Made by a program: the position numbers and the translations under genes. The notes beneath the pieces are model-generated. The model saw only the letters and a list, made by a program, of their open reading frames with translations. It searched no databases and had not been told where the DNA came from. 64,000 nt of DNA, taken from assembly GCF_024714475.1 (NCBI RefSeq), contig NZ_JAMZMI010000001.1:1-64000 (forward strand), in the 5' to 3' direction. This DNA comes from Marinoscillum sp. MHG1-6 (GTDB lineage: Bacteria; Bacteroidota; Bacteroidia; Cytophagales; Cyclobacteriaceae). Shown piece after piece: positions 8,484 through 16,376 of the stretch (position 1 is its first letter; every line of letters begins with the position of its first letter).

Positions 8484-11460
8484 TTCCCGTTAACAGAAAG
8501 GCTCCCCACACACGTGGATCAGGATATTTTTCCCTCACTCTAAGTTGTGCCAATCTCAGTGCCTCCATAACATTATCACTTGACATAAATTCCTGATAGA
8601 AATAGGTCATCAGCAATTGCGTCGCCCCGTCGTCAACTTTCAAAAGACTGGTTATTACATTTTGTGCTCCGGCTACCATCATCGCCCTTTGAAGACCATA
8701 AACTCCTTCTCCGGACTCTATCCCTCCACGTGAAGTCTCACAAGCAGACAATACAACGAGCCTGGTGTTTTGAAGATTCAGGTTTACCGCTTCGTAAGCT
8801 GAGAGTATACCGTCATTATCAGAGTCCTGAAATTCTCCCATAACATATTTACCATATGCCTCCATAGCTCCAGCCAAATACAACCCCGATTTGAACATTG
8901 GCAGCGCGCCCGGAGTGATCTTTTGTTGTAGCATATCATCTTGCTCAAAATAACCATGGGTAGCTATATGTAGGATTGTGGGGTGATACGAGTTCTTAAG
9001 TCTAAACTCATTGGCATCCTGATTTACCAATAACCTGACATTCCAGTCTTTTTTTAACAACATATCCGAGATGATGTTGACCTCATTTTGAGCTCCCGGC
9101 AGGTCTTCTAAATTAAGGTTGTATCTCCCTTCCGGCATTCCAAAAGTTGGGTTACCGATTAATGTGGCCGTTGGCTGGGTCACATCAGATTGTCTTGTAT
9201 GCTTCATAATGTCCCGACTATTAGTGATATATGCCACATAATATTTATCCATGACATAATTATCCCGATCCACTTTGAAGACATTTGGGTTCATTTTGAA
9301 ATAAACTCCATCCGGTGAAACCACCACACTTTTTACACCATCAAGCTTTTTATCAAGTTCGGACCAATAGTTTAGGTACGAGGTATGGAGCTCCACGTCA
9401 TACTTCATGGAATTATTGTAAAGCGAATACCCTTTTGCCTCCAGCGCAGCTCCATTTTCAGCAACTATATACTCAGGGTTGAGGTAAGTATCTGGCCGAA
9501 CAATTACAAACATATAATTGACCTTATCTGTGAAACCAATGAGGTTTCTGGATGCCCCAAGCTGATGGTCAAATTCTCTAAACCTAATGATCTGTACCAG
9601 CACCTGGTCAGGCTTTAAACTTCTGCGGATATCCCGCCAGTCAATCCGTTCTTCCGGAAAAAGGCCTGAAAATAGATCCGAGCTCAGCAGGAGGTTCTTC
9701 TCCATTCGCTCCAGCGCACGTTCTTCAACTTTTAGATCAATACCATAATCACGCAACTTATGTTCTCCAATTTGATAAAGGCCCGCTAATCTGGTCTTTG
9801 CCCTTGCCCATTTTTCATATTGATCTATGAGATTGTTATCAAAGCTGCTTTGAATGGTACTTTGTATCCGTTCAGAGGAAGTAAACAGTATCCCCTTTGT
9901 TGCAATTTGGTAATTCAGTATATCCTGAACCAGCTCAGGATTTTCACCTAGAAGTTTGTAAGCAACATAGTTGTAGCGTTCAATATCCTCCCTGATGTTG
10001 GCATAAAACAGGTTTCTCTCCTCTGAAGTGAAAGTTGGGAATATGGTAGATATCTGCTTTATGTGAATATCAATTGCCTCTTTGAAACATCTCTGGGCTC
10101 CTCTAAGATCATTCTGAGAGAAATAGTGAAGACCCAGTTTATTTAAAGATTTCGCATAAGCCGGATGATTGATCCCGAGAGATCTTTTTCTTATATCCAA
10201 AGCTTGTTCATAATAGGTGCCCGCCTGTTGTGGTTTGCCCATGGTCGTATATAAGACTCCTAAATTATTGATAGAGGTAGCATACTGTGGATGATCTTCA
10301 CCATAGATAGCCCGGTCTATTTCCATTACTTTTTTATAATGTGCTTCTGCCTCTGAATAGTTGGCTAAAAGGCGTTCCACACTTGCCAGATTATTCAGTG
10401 CGCTGGCATAGTTAGGGTGCATTGTGCCATATATTTTTTGGTAAATCGTCAGCGCCTTAGAGAATAATTCCTTGGCCAGAGCAAAATCCCCCTCCATTCT
10501 GGCAATTGCCGCCAGATTATTCATAGCTGTGGCATATTGAACACCGGACGCATCTACATTAATTAGGTTAATGACTTCGGAGAAATATCCTTTGGATCTT
10601 TCTAAATTGACCAGCTCGAGATAAAGAATCCCCAGACCATTCAGGGTTTTAGCTAGCATCTCAGACTGAATACCCTCGGTGGATTTCAATACCTGCTCAA
10701 CTTCCAATAGGAGTTTTTCAGCACTGGCAAAATCCCCTTTTTTCATATTGAGGGTGGCCATAGTTTCTATAACCTCAGCACATGACAAAGCATATTTCGG
10801 CCCCAGTTTTTGATAAATCGATATCGCCTCAATCAAATGGTTTTCCGCTCTGTTTAGCTGATTGCTTTTTATCAAAACGCTCCCCAAATGATTCAGGATA
10901 TTCGCATGCTCAGGAGAGATTTCGCTATAGGAATACCCAACAATCTCATTGACCTTCTGATAATACAACTCAGCAGTACTGTAGATCCCAATAGTCTCAT
11001 AAAATCTCCCCAGATTTATGAGTGAGGTCATATACTTTTTACTCATAGCACCAGACTCCGACAACATCAAATCGCTGGCTTCATGCAGGTATTTCTTAGC
11101 TCGTTCATAATCTCCAATTTGTATAGAGAGATCACCCAACAGCTCTGCAGTCTCTGCGTAGTCAAAGTTCTTGTATCCGTAGTGTCGAATTTTGATTGCA
11201 AGTGCCTGTTCCAGGTGATATTTCGCACTCACATAGTCCCCACGCTCCACCTCACAATAGCCAAGGTTATGAAGGAGACCTGAACGAGTCAGGGAATCAA
11301 TGTCATAGTTTTGGAGGCAATACTCTATTTGAGACTCTGCTTTGATCCAGAGTCCTTTGTTCATACTGAGTTCTATCCCATCATTCAATTCATCGAACGA
11401 TTGAGCGGTTGCAAGAAAACAGCATGCAAATGAGATAAGAAGGCCGGTGAATGTCCTCAT
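8476..11460 (-). CDS. Exported TPR-CHAT caspase-like protein
   Basis: 994 residues. Signal peptide 1-19 (ends FLATAQ). About residues 20-470 are tandem TPR units of the kinesin-light-chain/TPR_12 kind (ATSINNLGVLYTTMGKPQQA). A helical linker follows, then a C-terminal CHAT domain from about 690. The presumed catalytic dyad is His-835 (IATHGYF) and Cys-907 (VVLSACETS), with the usual GEGVYGLQRA downstream. A canonical 12-residue EF-hand loop, D879-E890 (DSDNDGILSAYE), sits between them. CHAT domains belong to the caspase/separase/gingipain clan; many TPR-CHAT proteins are proteases acting on partner proteins. The gene overlaps the PorE-like giant by 8 bp, so the two are probably co-translated, and export puts it in the periplasm or outside. 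The substrate is unknown. Confidence 0.88.
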   Translation of the reverse strand: MRTFTGLLISFACCFLATAQSFDELNDGIELSMNKGLWIKAESQIEYCLQNYDIDSLTRSGLLHNLGYCEVERGDYVSAKYHLEQALAIKIRHYGYKNFDYAETAELLGDLSIQIGDYERAKKYLHEASDLMLSESGAMSKKYMTSLINLGRFYETIGIYSTAELYYQKVNEIVGYSYSEISPEHANILNHLGSVLIKSNQLNRAENHLIEAISIYQKLGPKYALSCAEVIETMATLNMKKGDFASAEKLLLEVEQVLKSTEGIQSEMLAKTLNGLGILYLELVNLERSKGYFSEVINLINVDASGVQYATAMNNLAAIARMEGDFALAKELFSKALTIYQKIYGTMHPNYASALNNLASVERLLANYSEAEAHYKKVMEIDRAIYGEDHPQYATSINNLGVLYTTMGKPQQAGTYYEQALDIRKRSLGINHPAYAKSLNKLGLHYFSQNDLRGAQRCFKEAIDIHIKQISTIFPTFTSEERNLFYANIREDIERYNYVAYKLLGENPELVQDILNYQIATKGILFTSSERIQSTIQSSFDNNLIDQYEKWARAKTRLAGLYQIGEHKLRDYGIDLKVEERALERMEKNLLLSSDLFSGLFPEERIDWRDIRRSLKPDQVLVQIIRFREFDHQLGASRNLIGFTDKVNYMFVIVRPDTYLNPEYIVAENGAALEAKGYSLYNNSMKYDVELHTSYLNYWSELDKKLDGVKSVVVSPDGVYFKMNPNVFKVDRDNYVMDKYYVAYITNSRDIMKHTRQSDVTQPTATLIGNPTFGMPEGRYNLNLEDLPGAQNEVNIISDMLLKKDWNVRLLVNQDANEFRLKNSYHPTILHIATHGYFEQDDMLQQKITPGALPMFKSGLYLAGAMEAYGKYVMGEFQDSDNDGILSAYEAVNLNLQNTRLVVLSACETSRGGIESGEGVYGLQRAMMVAGAQNVITSLLKVDDGATQLLMTYFYQEFMSSDNVMEALRLAQLRVREKYPDPRVWGAFLLTGNG

Positions 11461-11595
11461 TTGCTCAGGCGATAATCTTATTAAAAATGTAACTCTTCTT
11501 TTACGATTTTACTCGCAATAAAGATTCAATTTTCAAGCAGATCTAAGATTTATATACAAATTACAATTTATTAAGCTCTTAACCCAATTATCAGG

Positions 11596-12453
11596 TCACA
11601 TCTTGTTAGGATAATCAGTAATGATCCCATCTACCCCCCAATTAATGAGTTTATCCATTTCCTCTTTATCATTTACCGTCCAGGGAATAACTCTGATTCC
11701 AAGTTCATGTAGCGAATCTACATCGCTCCTTGCAAGAAGCACGTAATCACAACTGTATATGGCAGGATAAAATCCTAGTGATTTTAAGTTTTCCTCGATT
11801 GACTGATCATTCTCAACCAAAACAGCAAGAGGGACATTGGGATAGGCGACATGAAAATACCGAAGAATACGAAAATCGAAAGACTGAATAGTTACCCTGC
11901 TCCAGTCTATTCTCCCGTCTATTACGTCATAAACAAGTTTTGAAAATTCCGCTGGTTCAGGATGGTATTCTCCGTCCCACCGCGGCTCACTCTTAATTTC
12001 AATGTTGTACCTGATTTCATTTGTTATTGGTTCAATCACATTAAACACCTCCGACAACAGAGGCTTGACCACCTTCATATTAATCTGATCAGGGAAATCG
12101 GGATGCGGCTTTGAACCACAATCATACCGCCTGACCTCTTCAATGGACATCTGGTAAATATTATACTCCATTTGCCTAGCATCAGGGATTACCTTTCCTT
12201 CCGGGTCCAGACAAAACAATCCATTCATGTATGGTTCATGACTTACCAAAACCTGTCCATCACCTGTTATGACGACGTCCATTTCAAGTGTGCTCACACC
12301 TAATTCCACAGCCTTCTGAAAAGCCGGAATAGAGTTTTCGGGCATCAGCCCACGGGCTCCTCTATGCCCTTGAAAATCAATTGATGTGTATCGATCCATA
12401 CAAGAAACAAAAATCAAAAAAACCAGAAATAACGTGTTGCTAATAGAACCCAT
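11596..12453 (-). CDS. Glycerophosphodiester phosphodiesterase, lipoprotein
   Basis: 285 residues from the ATG at 12453, preferred over a TTG one codon upstream because it forms a TGATG junction with the preceding gene. The N-terminus is a lipoprotein signal (LFLVFLIFVSC), so the enzyme is likely membrane-anchored outside the cytoplasm. GDPD-family active-site motifs are all present: GHRGARGLMPENS, TLEMDVV, VLVSHEP, and a C-terminal strand ending GVDGIITDYP. The family hydrolyses deacylated phospholipid head groups to glycerol-3-phosphate and an alcohol. It is coupled to a metallophosphoesterase gene, suggesting joint use in phosphodiester or phosphate-ester scavenging; that link is inference. 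Confidence 0.9.
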   Translation of the reverse strand: MGSISNTLFLVFLIFVSCMDRYTSIDFQGHRGARGLMPENSIPAFQKAVELGVSTLEMDVVITGDGQVLVSHEPYMNGLFCLDPEGKVIPDARQMEYNIYQMSIEEVRRYDCGSKPHPDFPDQINMKVVKPLLSEVFNVIEPITNEIRYNIEIKSEPRWDGEYHPEPAEFSKLVYDVIDGRIDWSRVTIQSFDFRILRYFHVAYPNVPLAVLVENDQSIEENLKSLGFYPAIYSCDYVLLARSDVDSLHELGIRVIPWTVNDKEEMDKLINWGVDGIITDYPNKM

Positions 12454-13517
12454 CAAGACAGGTACTTAATCCTGGTAAAAATGTAGTCAAGTGACTCTTC
12501 ATTCAAAACCATGCGATAATAATCTGTATCACCCAGTTGCTCCGGCTCATATCCTGATTTCTGCAAATACTTCTTGCTGATCTTCATATCAAACCAGTGA
12601 ACAAGGCGTATTTTTTCCTCCTCTATTTCCAAACAGGTGATTCCCCGCTTACCAATTACGCAGCCTGAGTTAAAAAGACAAGGAATATGAAAGATGGTAT
12701 TGTACACATAGTTCTGAAAATTTGTGTCTTCATTTTTTTTATAGTACTTCTTTAAATCCTTCTTATTGGTTTTGATACTTGCCTCTAGTTCCTTGTCATG
12801 TTTCCCTCTTTTGGCCAATTCCCGACAGAGCTGTTCTATTTTATATTTAAGACGCTCCACCTTGTGAAGTGATTCAAAAAGTGGCCGATGAGTATGACCA
12901 ATGATAGAAGCAATTTTGTGATAGGCTGAATAGCCATAAGCTCGCTTCTCTATATTGTACTGCTTGCGGCTATCGTGTGCCACTGAATAATTCTTGATCC
13001 CAAGAGGATTGGCCAGGTACTTCAATGTAAGGCCTATGATCTGATTATGTTTTTGGAATTTTTTGGATGCCTGATGACCATGGAACACGAACAAATCGTT
13101 ATCCTGATGTTTCAGCCGGAAAGCCTCCAGATGATTGAAATTGTACGGATAGTCCTCCATCATAGCAATCTTTAGATCATGATTCCCGATGGTTTTTAAC
13201 ATTTCCCTATTCTCAGAAAACTTTCTGAAGACATTGAAGACATTGGCCCATTGCTTATGGATTTTTTTAAGTGAGAATCTTTGAAGTTCCTCTACATCGC
13301 CATTAAGAATGAGCGAAAAGCCATTTTCATAGTAGTGTCTATCCAGTACTGTCAAAAAGAGATCTGAGTTTGCTTTGAAGTCATCAGTGGAGCCCCCATC
13401 CCCCATGTGAAGGTCACTAAAAATAACCCATTTGCTTTTATTATTGAGCTCATAGACTGGAGCTTCCTCAAAAAGCTTTGTCAGATTTTGGTAGACAATT
13501 TTATTATTAACCTTCAC
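12453..13517 (-). CDS. Calcineurin-like metallophosphoesterase
   Basis: 354 residues starting at GTG; there is no in-frame ATG upstream before a stop. The five metallophosphoesterase blocks are in order: FSDLHMGD (Asp-35, His-37), LNGDVEE, GNHDL, FHGHQ and IGHTHRP. After GHTH there is a Lys/Glu-rich helical insertion of about 60 residues, then a C-terminal part with CLFNSGCVIGKRGITCLEI. There is no signal peptide, so it is cytosolic or membrane-peripheral. Substrate cannot be told from sequence; relatives include UDP-diacylglucosamine hydrolases and nucleotide phosphodiesterases. Its stop overlaps the ATG of the lipoprotein GDPD gene, so the two form one unit. Confidence 0.85.
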   Translation of the reverse strand: MKVNNKIVYQNLTKLFEEAPVYELNNKSKWVIFSDLHMGDGGSTDDFKANSDLFLTVLDRHYYENGFSLILNGDVEELQRFSLKKIHKQWANVFNVFRKFSENREMLKTIGNHDLKIAMMEDYPYNFNHLEAFRLKHQDNDLFVFHGHQASKKFQKHNQIIGLTLKYLANPLGIKNYSVAHDSRKQYNIEKRAYGYSAYHKIASIIGHTHRPLFESLHKVERLKYKIEQLCRELAKRGKHDKELEASIKTNKKDLKKYYKKNEDTNFQNYVYNTIFHIPCLFNSGCVIGKRGITCLEIEEEKIRLVHWFDMKISKKYLQKSGYEPEQLGDTDYYRMVLNEESLDYIFTRIKYLS

Positions 13518-13730
13518 AACATAAAGTTAACCTGTGACAAATAAAATCTAATTAATGACCATTTACTGAATCAGAAGCTTACTTAATCATTAATTATGGG
13601 TTAACATATTAAGTCTCTCATCATTACGTTTTATTCAAAACAAATTGAAATTCGCAAATCTCTTGCGACTCAGAATTAGGATATAAAAATGGATTTCCTT
13701 AATTTATTAGACTAAAACAACATAACTATC

Positions 13731-14192
13731 ATGGTAAAAAGCTATAAGGGCGTGCAAATGGAGCAGCCAAAAACACACGAGCTACCTGCGGTTACGGTAG
13801 CAGATTATATGTCCACCAAACTCATCACTTTCCACCCCGAAACAGCAATGGATGAGGTTGTCAAATCCTTGTTGAAAAACAGGATTTCTGGTGCTCCAGT
13901 TGTAAACGATGATGGTGAATTAGTTGGCGTAATCTCTGAAGGAGACTGTATGAAAGAGGTAGTCCGCGGTAAATACAACAATATGCCCAGCTTATCCGGC
14001 AAAGTGAAAGATCACATGTCCACAAAGGTTGTAAGCATCGCTCCCGAGATGAATATTTTTGATGCCGCTAAACAATTTCTCGACATGCGCATCAGAAGAT
14101 TTCCGGTAGTAAGCTATGGTAAGCTCCTGGGGCAAATCTCTCAGAAGGATATCATGCGAGCGGTTTATAACCTCAAGAGTACTACATGGTAA
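13731..14192 (+). CDS. Two-CBS-domain protein
   Basis: 153 residues made almost entirely of a CBS pair: VADYMSTKLITFHPETAMDE to SEGDCMKEVV, then VKDHMSTKVVSIAPEMNIFD to SQKDIMRAVY. CBS pairs bind adenine nucleotides and act as energy or redox sensors, usually on partner proteins. A second in-frame ATG at 13758 gives a start closer to the conserved domain; neither start has a convincing ribosome binding site. The last codons overlap the start of a small two-TM protein, which may be the regulated partner, though no target is recognisable. Confidence 0.85.
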   Translation: MVKSYKGVQMEQPKTHELPAVTVADYMSTKLITFHPETAMDEVVKSLLKNRISGAPVVNDDGELVGVISEGDCMKEVVRGKYNNMPSLSGKVKDHMSTKVVSIAPEMNIFDAAKQFLDMRIRRFPVVSYGKLLGQISQKDIMRAVYNLKSTTW

Positions 14193-14452
14193 AAGCGTTG
14201 CAGAACGAGACCATAATCGGGACGGGCCTGATCATAAAGTTCATCCTTTCAGGCCTGATTACCTGGTTTATTGTGACTCCGGTTGTTTTTCCTGAAGGTG
14301 TAACATCAGCCTCAGATTTTTGGATAAGCTTTCAGGAACACATCATTTTCCAATTAATTCTATTAGTCTCCATTACCCTAATGATATTCAGAATTCCATT
14401 AGGGTTGATGGCAGTTGTTGTACTTCTCGTGGGATCGGTCCTGAATGGATAA
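14186..14452 (+). CDS. Small two-TM membrane protein coupled to the CBS gene
   Basis: 88 residues with two hydrophobic segments, about 11-30 (TGLIIKFILSGLITWFIVTP) and about 54-86. The start ATG overlaps the end of the CBS gene by 7 bp. I do not recognise the family. Tight coupling suggests the CBS protein acts at the membrane with it, but nothing in the sequence shows transport function. Confidence 0.6.
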   Translation: MVKALQNETIIGTGLIIKFILSGLITWFIVTPVVFPEGVTSASDFWISFQEHIIFQLILLVSITLMIFRIPLGLMAVVVLLVGSVLNG

Positions 14453-14518
14453 CTTTGGAACACCGCTTTTACCGTTTCCCAAATTGGGGATTCAAACACC
14501 CAATATGATGTAATCTCC

Positions 14519-14707
14519 ATGATTCAAATGTGGTTATGGGTCTCCGTTGATGTTTTGGCTGTGACTTTACTCCTTTCAGGGAAATTCAGAACAAAATACA
14601 TGACCCGGCCTTTAACAACTATTGGTTTTGTTGGCTTTATATTTTTATTCATCGTACACACTTACCCGGACATACCCCTTGCAATCGAGTTAATTGGAAA
14701 TCCTTAG
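14519..14707 (+). CDS. Small two-TM membrane protein
   Basis: 62 residues, with hydrophobic segments at about 4-20 and 33-53 separated by a short basic loop (GKFRTKYMTRP). It lies 66 bp after the preceding small membrane protein on the same strand, and its last 4 bp overlap the end of the convergent GyrI-like gene. The reading frame and topology are plausible, but there is no recognisable family. Confidence 0.5.
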   Translation: MIQMWLWVSVDVLAVTLLLSGKFRTKYMTRPLTTIGFVGFIFLFIVHTYPDIPLAIELIGNP

Positions 14708-15192
14708 CCAACTTTGGCCCATACCGGAATCCATATTTCCTCCTCAGAATCCGGATCATTATTTTTATATTTTGCACCCAGCACCTCAAAGTGAGGTCTG
14801 TCATCCAATTCGTAACCCGATTTTGGCAGCCAGACACCAAATATATACTGGAACATGCTTGCTCCTTCTTGTGGGTTTCCCTTATAATGAAAAACCGCAT
14901 ATTCTCCTGAAGGTAAATCAAACACCTGCATGCCGTGTGGGGCCATAATCACCTCACTGACTTCAACAGCTGCCCATTTCCTAAATTTCCCTTTAGGATT
15001 AAAGGTTTTAAAAAAATCGGGATCATATATCTGGATTGAAAAAAGATCGGAATCAATAGCATTGGACACTTCTGATTTTCGCGGCATGAATGCCCTCCAT
15101 AGCTCGACAGTTTTATTATCTGCAAATGACATCTCAAGCGACATGCCAATCAGCCTTTTTGCTTGGATGCGTTTTATCTGAGGCTCTACCAT
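14704..15192 (-). CDS. GyrI-like / AraC effector-binding domain protein
   Basis: 162 residues, a stand-alone GyrI-like small-molecule-binding domain. It opens with PQIKRIQAKRLIGMSLEMSF, the usual first strand, has a central WRAFMPRKSE helix and EVIMAPHGMQVFDLPSGEYAVF, and ends in the family-like pattern FEVLGAKY..EEEIWIPVW. Such domains occur alone or on AraC and MerR regulators and bind hydrophobic or drug-like ligands. There is no DNA-binding part here, so it may act as a ligand-binding or protein-inhibiting factor. The ligand is unknown. Confidence 0.8.
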   Translation of the reverse strand: MVEPQIKRIQAKRLIGMSLEMSFADNKTVELWRAFMPRKSEVSNAIDSDLFSIQIYDPDFFKTFNPKGKFRKWAAVEVSEVIMAPHGMQVFDLPSGEYAVFHYKGNPQEGASMFQYIFGVWLPKSGYELDDRPHFEVLGAKYKNNDPDSEEEIWIPVWAKVG

Positions 15193-15211
15193 CGATTAAA
15201 AAAATCAAATT

Positions 15212-15682
15212 TTAAAGCTGTTCAAGTTCCAAGGCGTAATCGTGCTGCAAATCCTCGTGAAGGTTTTTGATGCTCTTTTTAATTTGATCTAGTTGTCGCT
15301 GGTATAAGTTTTTCATAGTTACGCTTCTCATAACCGACGGACTTACCTGAATCAGCTCCCGACAATAATGTATCAACAGCTCTACTTCTGTCTGTTTATT
15401 CTTAGAATACCTGATATACTTTTTAGTATTTCGAAGAATCTTTCTGGCACTCTTTTTTACATAATAAATGCTGGATGTATTCACCTCCATAAAGTCCTCT
15501 GTAATTTCAGCTTTGACTCCCGAAATAAACCCCATTTCATCACTCGACTCAAAAAGTAAATAGGTAAGCAACTCTTTGGTTTCTTTCTTAAACTTAGCCA
15601 AAGTCAAACATAAGAATAATAATTCCTCCTTATCCTTAACCTTTAGCTCATCCTTCAATTGCTTCACCGTTGCTGTTATCAT
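15212..15682 (-). CDS. Conserved-looking cytosolic helical protein, unknown function
   Basis: 156 residues, almost entirely helical, basic and Lys/Leu-rich, without signal peptide or TM segment. It contains KKSARKILRNTKKYIRYSKN and ends in an amphipathic helix. It lies 19 bp upstream of the GyrI-like gene on the same strand and so may be co-transcribed with it. I do not recognise the family. Confidence 0.65.
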   Translation of the reverse strand: MITATVKQLKDELKVKDKEELLFLCLTLAKFKKETKELLTYLLFESSDEMGFISGVKAEITEDFMEVNTSSIYYVKKSARKILRNTKKYIRYSKNKQTEVELLIHYCRELIQVSPSVMRSVTMKNLYQRQLDQIKKSIKNLHEDLQHDYALELEQL

Positions 15683-15730
15683 GGGTGTAATTTAATGGAA
15701 GAGAAGAGGATCAAAATTCACGGCCTACAA

Positions 15731-15760
15731 ACAAAAAAAGCAGGTTCATAGAACCTGCTT
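15731..15760 (-). terminator. Rho-independent terminator of the CsbD gene
   Basis: A perfect 10-bp stem (AAGCAGGTTC / GAACCTGCTT) with a 3-nt loop, followed on the minus strand by a run of seven T. It lies 20 bp past the CsbD stop and insulates it from the gene downstream. Confidence 0.85.
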
Positions 15761-15779
15761 TCGTTGATATAACCAACCA

Positions 15780-15977
15780 CTAAATAATTTTAGAATCCAG
15801 TTCAACTAATTCTTCCATAATAGCTTCCACAGTCTTTCCTGTTTTCTGCTGTAACATACCCACGAGTTCCTGAACTTTTCCTTCAGCGATTTTGAGATCA
15901 TCGTCGGTAAGCTCACCATATTTTTCTTTCAAATTTCCAGTCAATTGATTCCAATTTCCTTTAAGTTGTAAATCCAT
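15780..15977 (-). CDS. CsbD-family small stress protein
   Basis: 65 residues matching the CsbD pattern: [21 protein letters not shown], then a [21 protein letters not shown] helix. CsbD-like proteins are small, acidic, helical and often induced in general stress or stationary phase; their molecular function is not established. It is a single-gene unit with its own terminator. No convincing promoter was found upstream. Confidence 0.85.
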   Translation of the reverse strand: MDLQLKGNWNQLTGNLKEKYGELTDDDLKIAEGKVQELVGMLQQKTGKTVEAIMEELVELDSKII

Positions 15978-16376
15978 GGTCGTTAATAATTTTTACGTTC
16001 AAAATTTGGGTTACCATTATATTAACTCCTTACCTTTCAATATGTTACATCATTCAATGAATAAATTCAGTCAATCCTGCAAATCCTCTCTTGAGGGTTA
16101 ATCCAGTTACCATGCAACGGCAATTTTGCCCTTTCTATATTTATTGCGGTCGATAGAAGTATCCCTGATTCGCAGCAGCATCCTAGCCTTATACTTATCA
16201 TCAAAACCATGGTATATGTCATGAAAAAACCTGGCCTAAATCTCCGTTCAGCTAAAAAAATATCATACATTTACTGCCCACTTACTCTCTACTCAGAAGG
16301 AAAGGCCTATACCCTTCAATGAGATGAAGCTTGGACCGTCTATACCAAGTTCATTTTATAATTAAACCAACTCAGT
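15978..16376. other. Intergenic region, about 400 bp
   Basis: Divergent region between the CsbD gene and a plus-strand lipoprotein gene, so it should hold both promoters. A 67-codon minus-strand frame at 16067-16270 has no family resemblance and odd composition; I take it as chance. No RNA gene or repeat was seen. Confidence 0.6.

Noticed and set aside
14477-14506. Hairpin ATTGGG / CCCAAT with a GATTCAAAC loop, resembling a tRNA T arm
   Set aside because: No acceptor, D or anticodon stem can be built around it; part of no tRNA.
16067-16270. 67-codon minus-strand frame in the CsbD/lipoprotein gap
   Set aside because: Odd Cys/Arg composition, no signal or domain, no promoter; fits chance.
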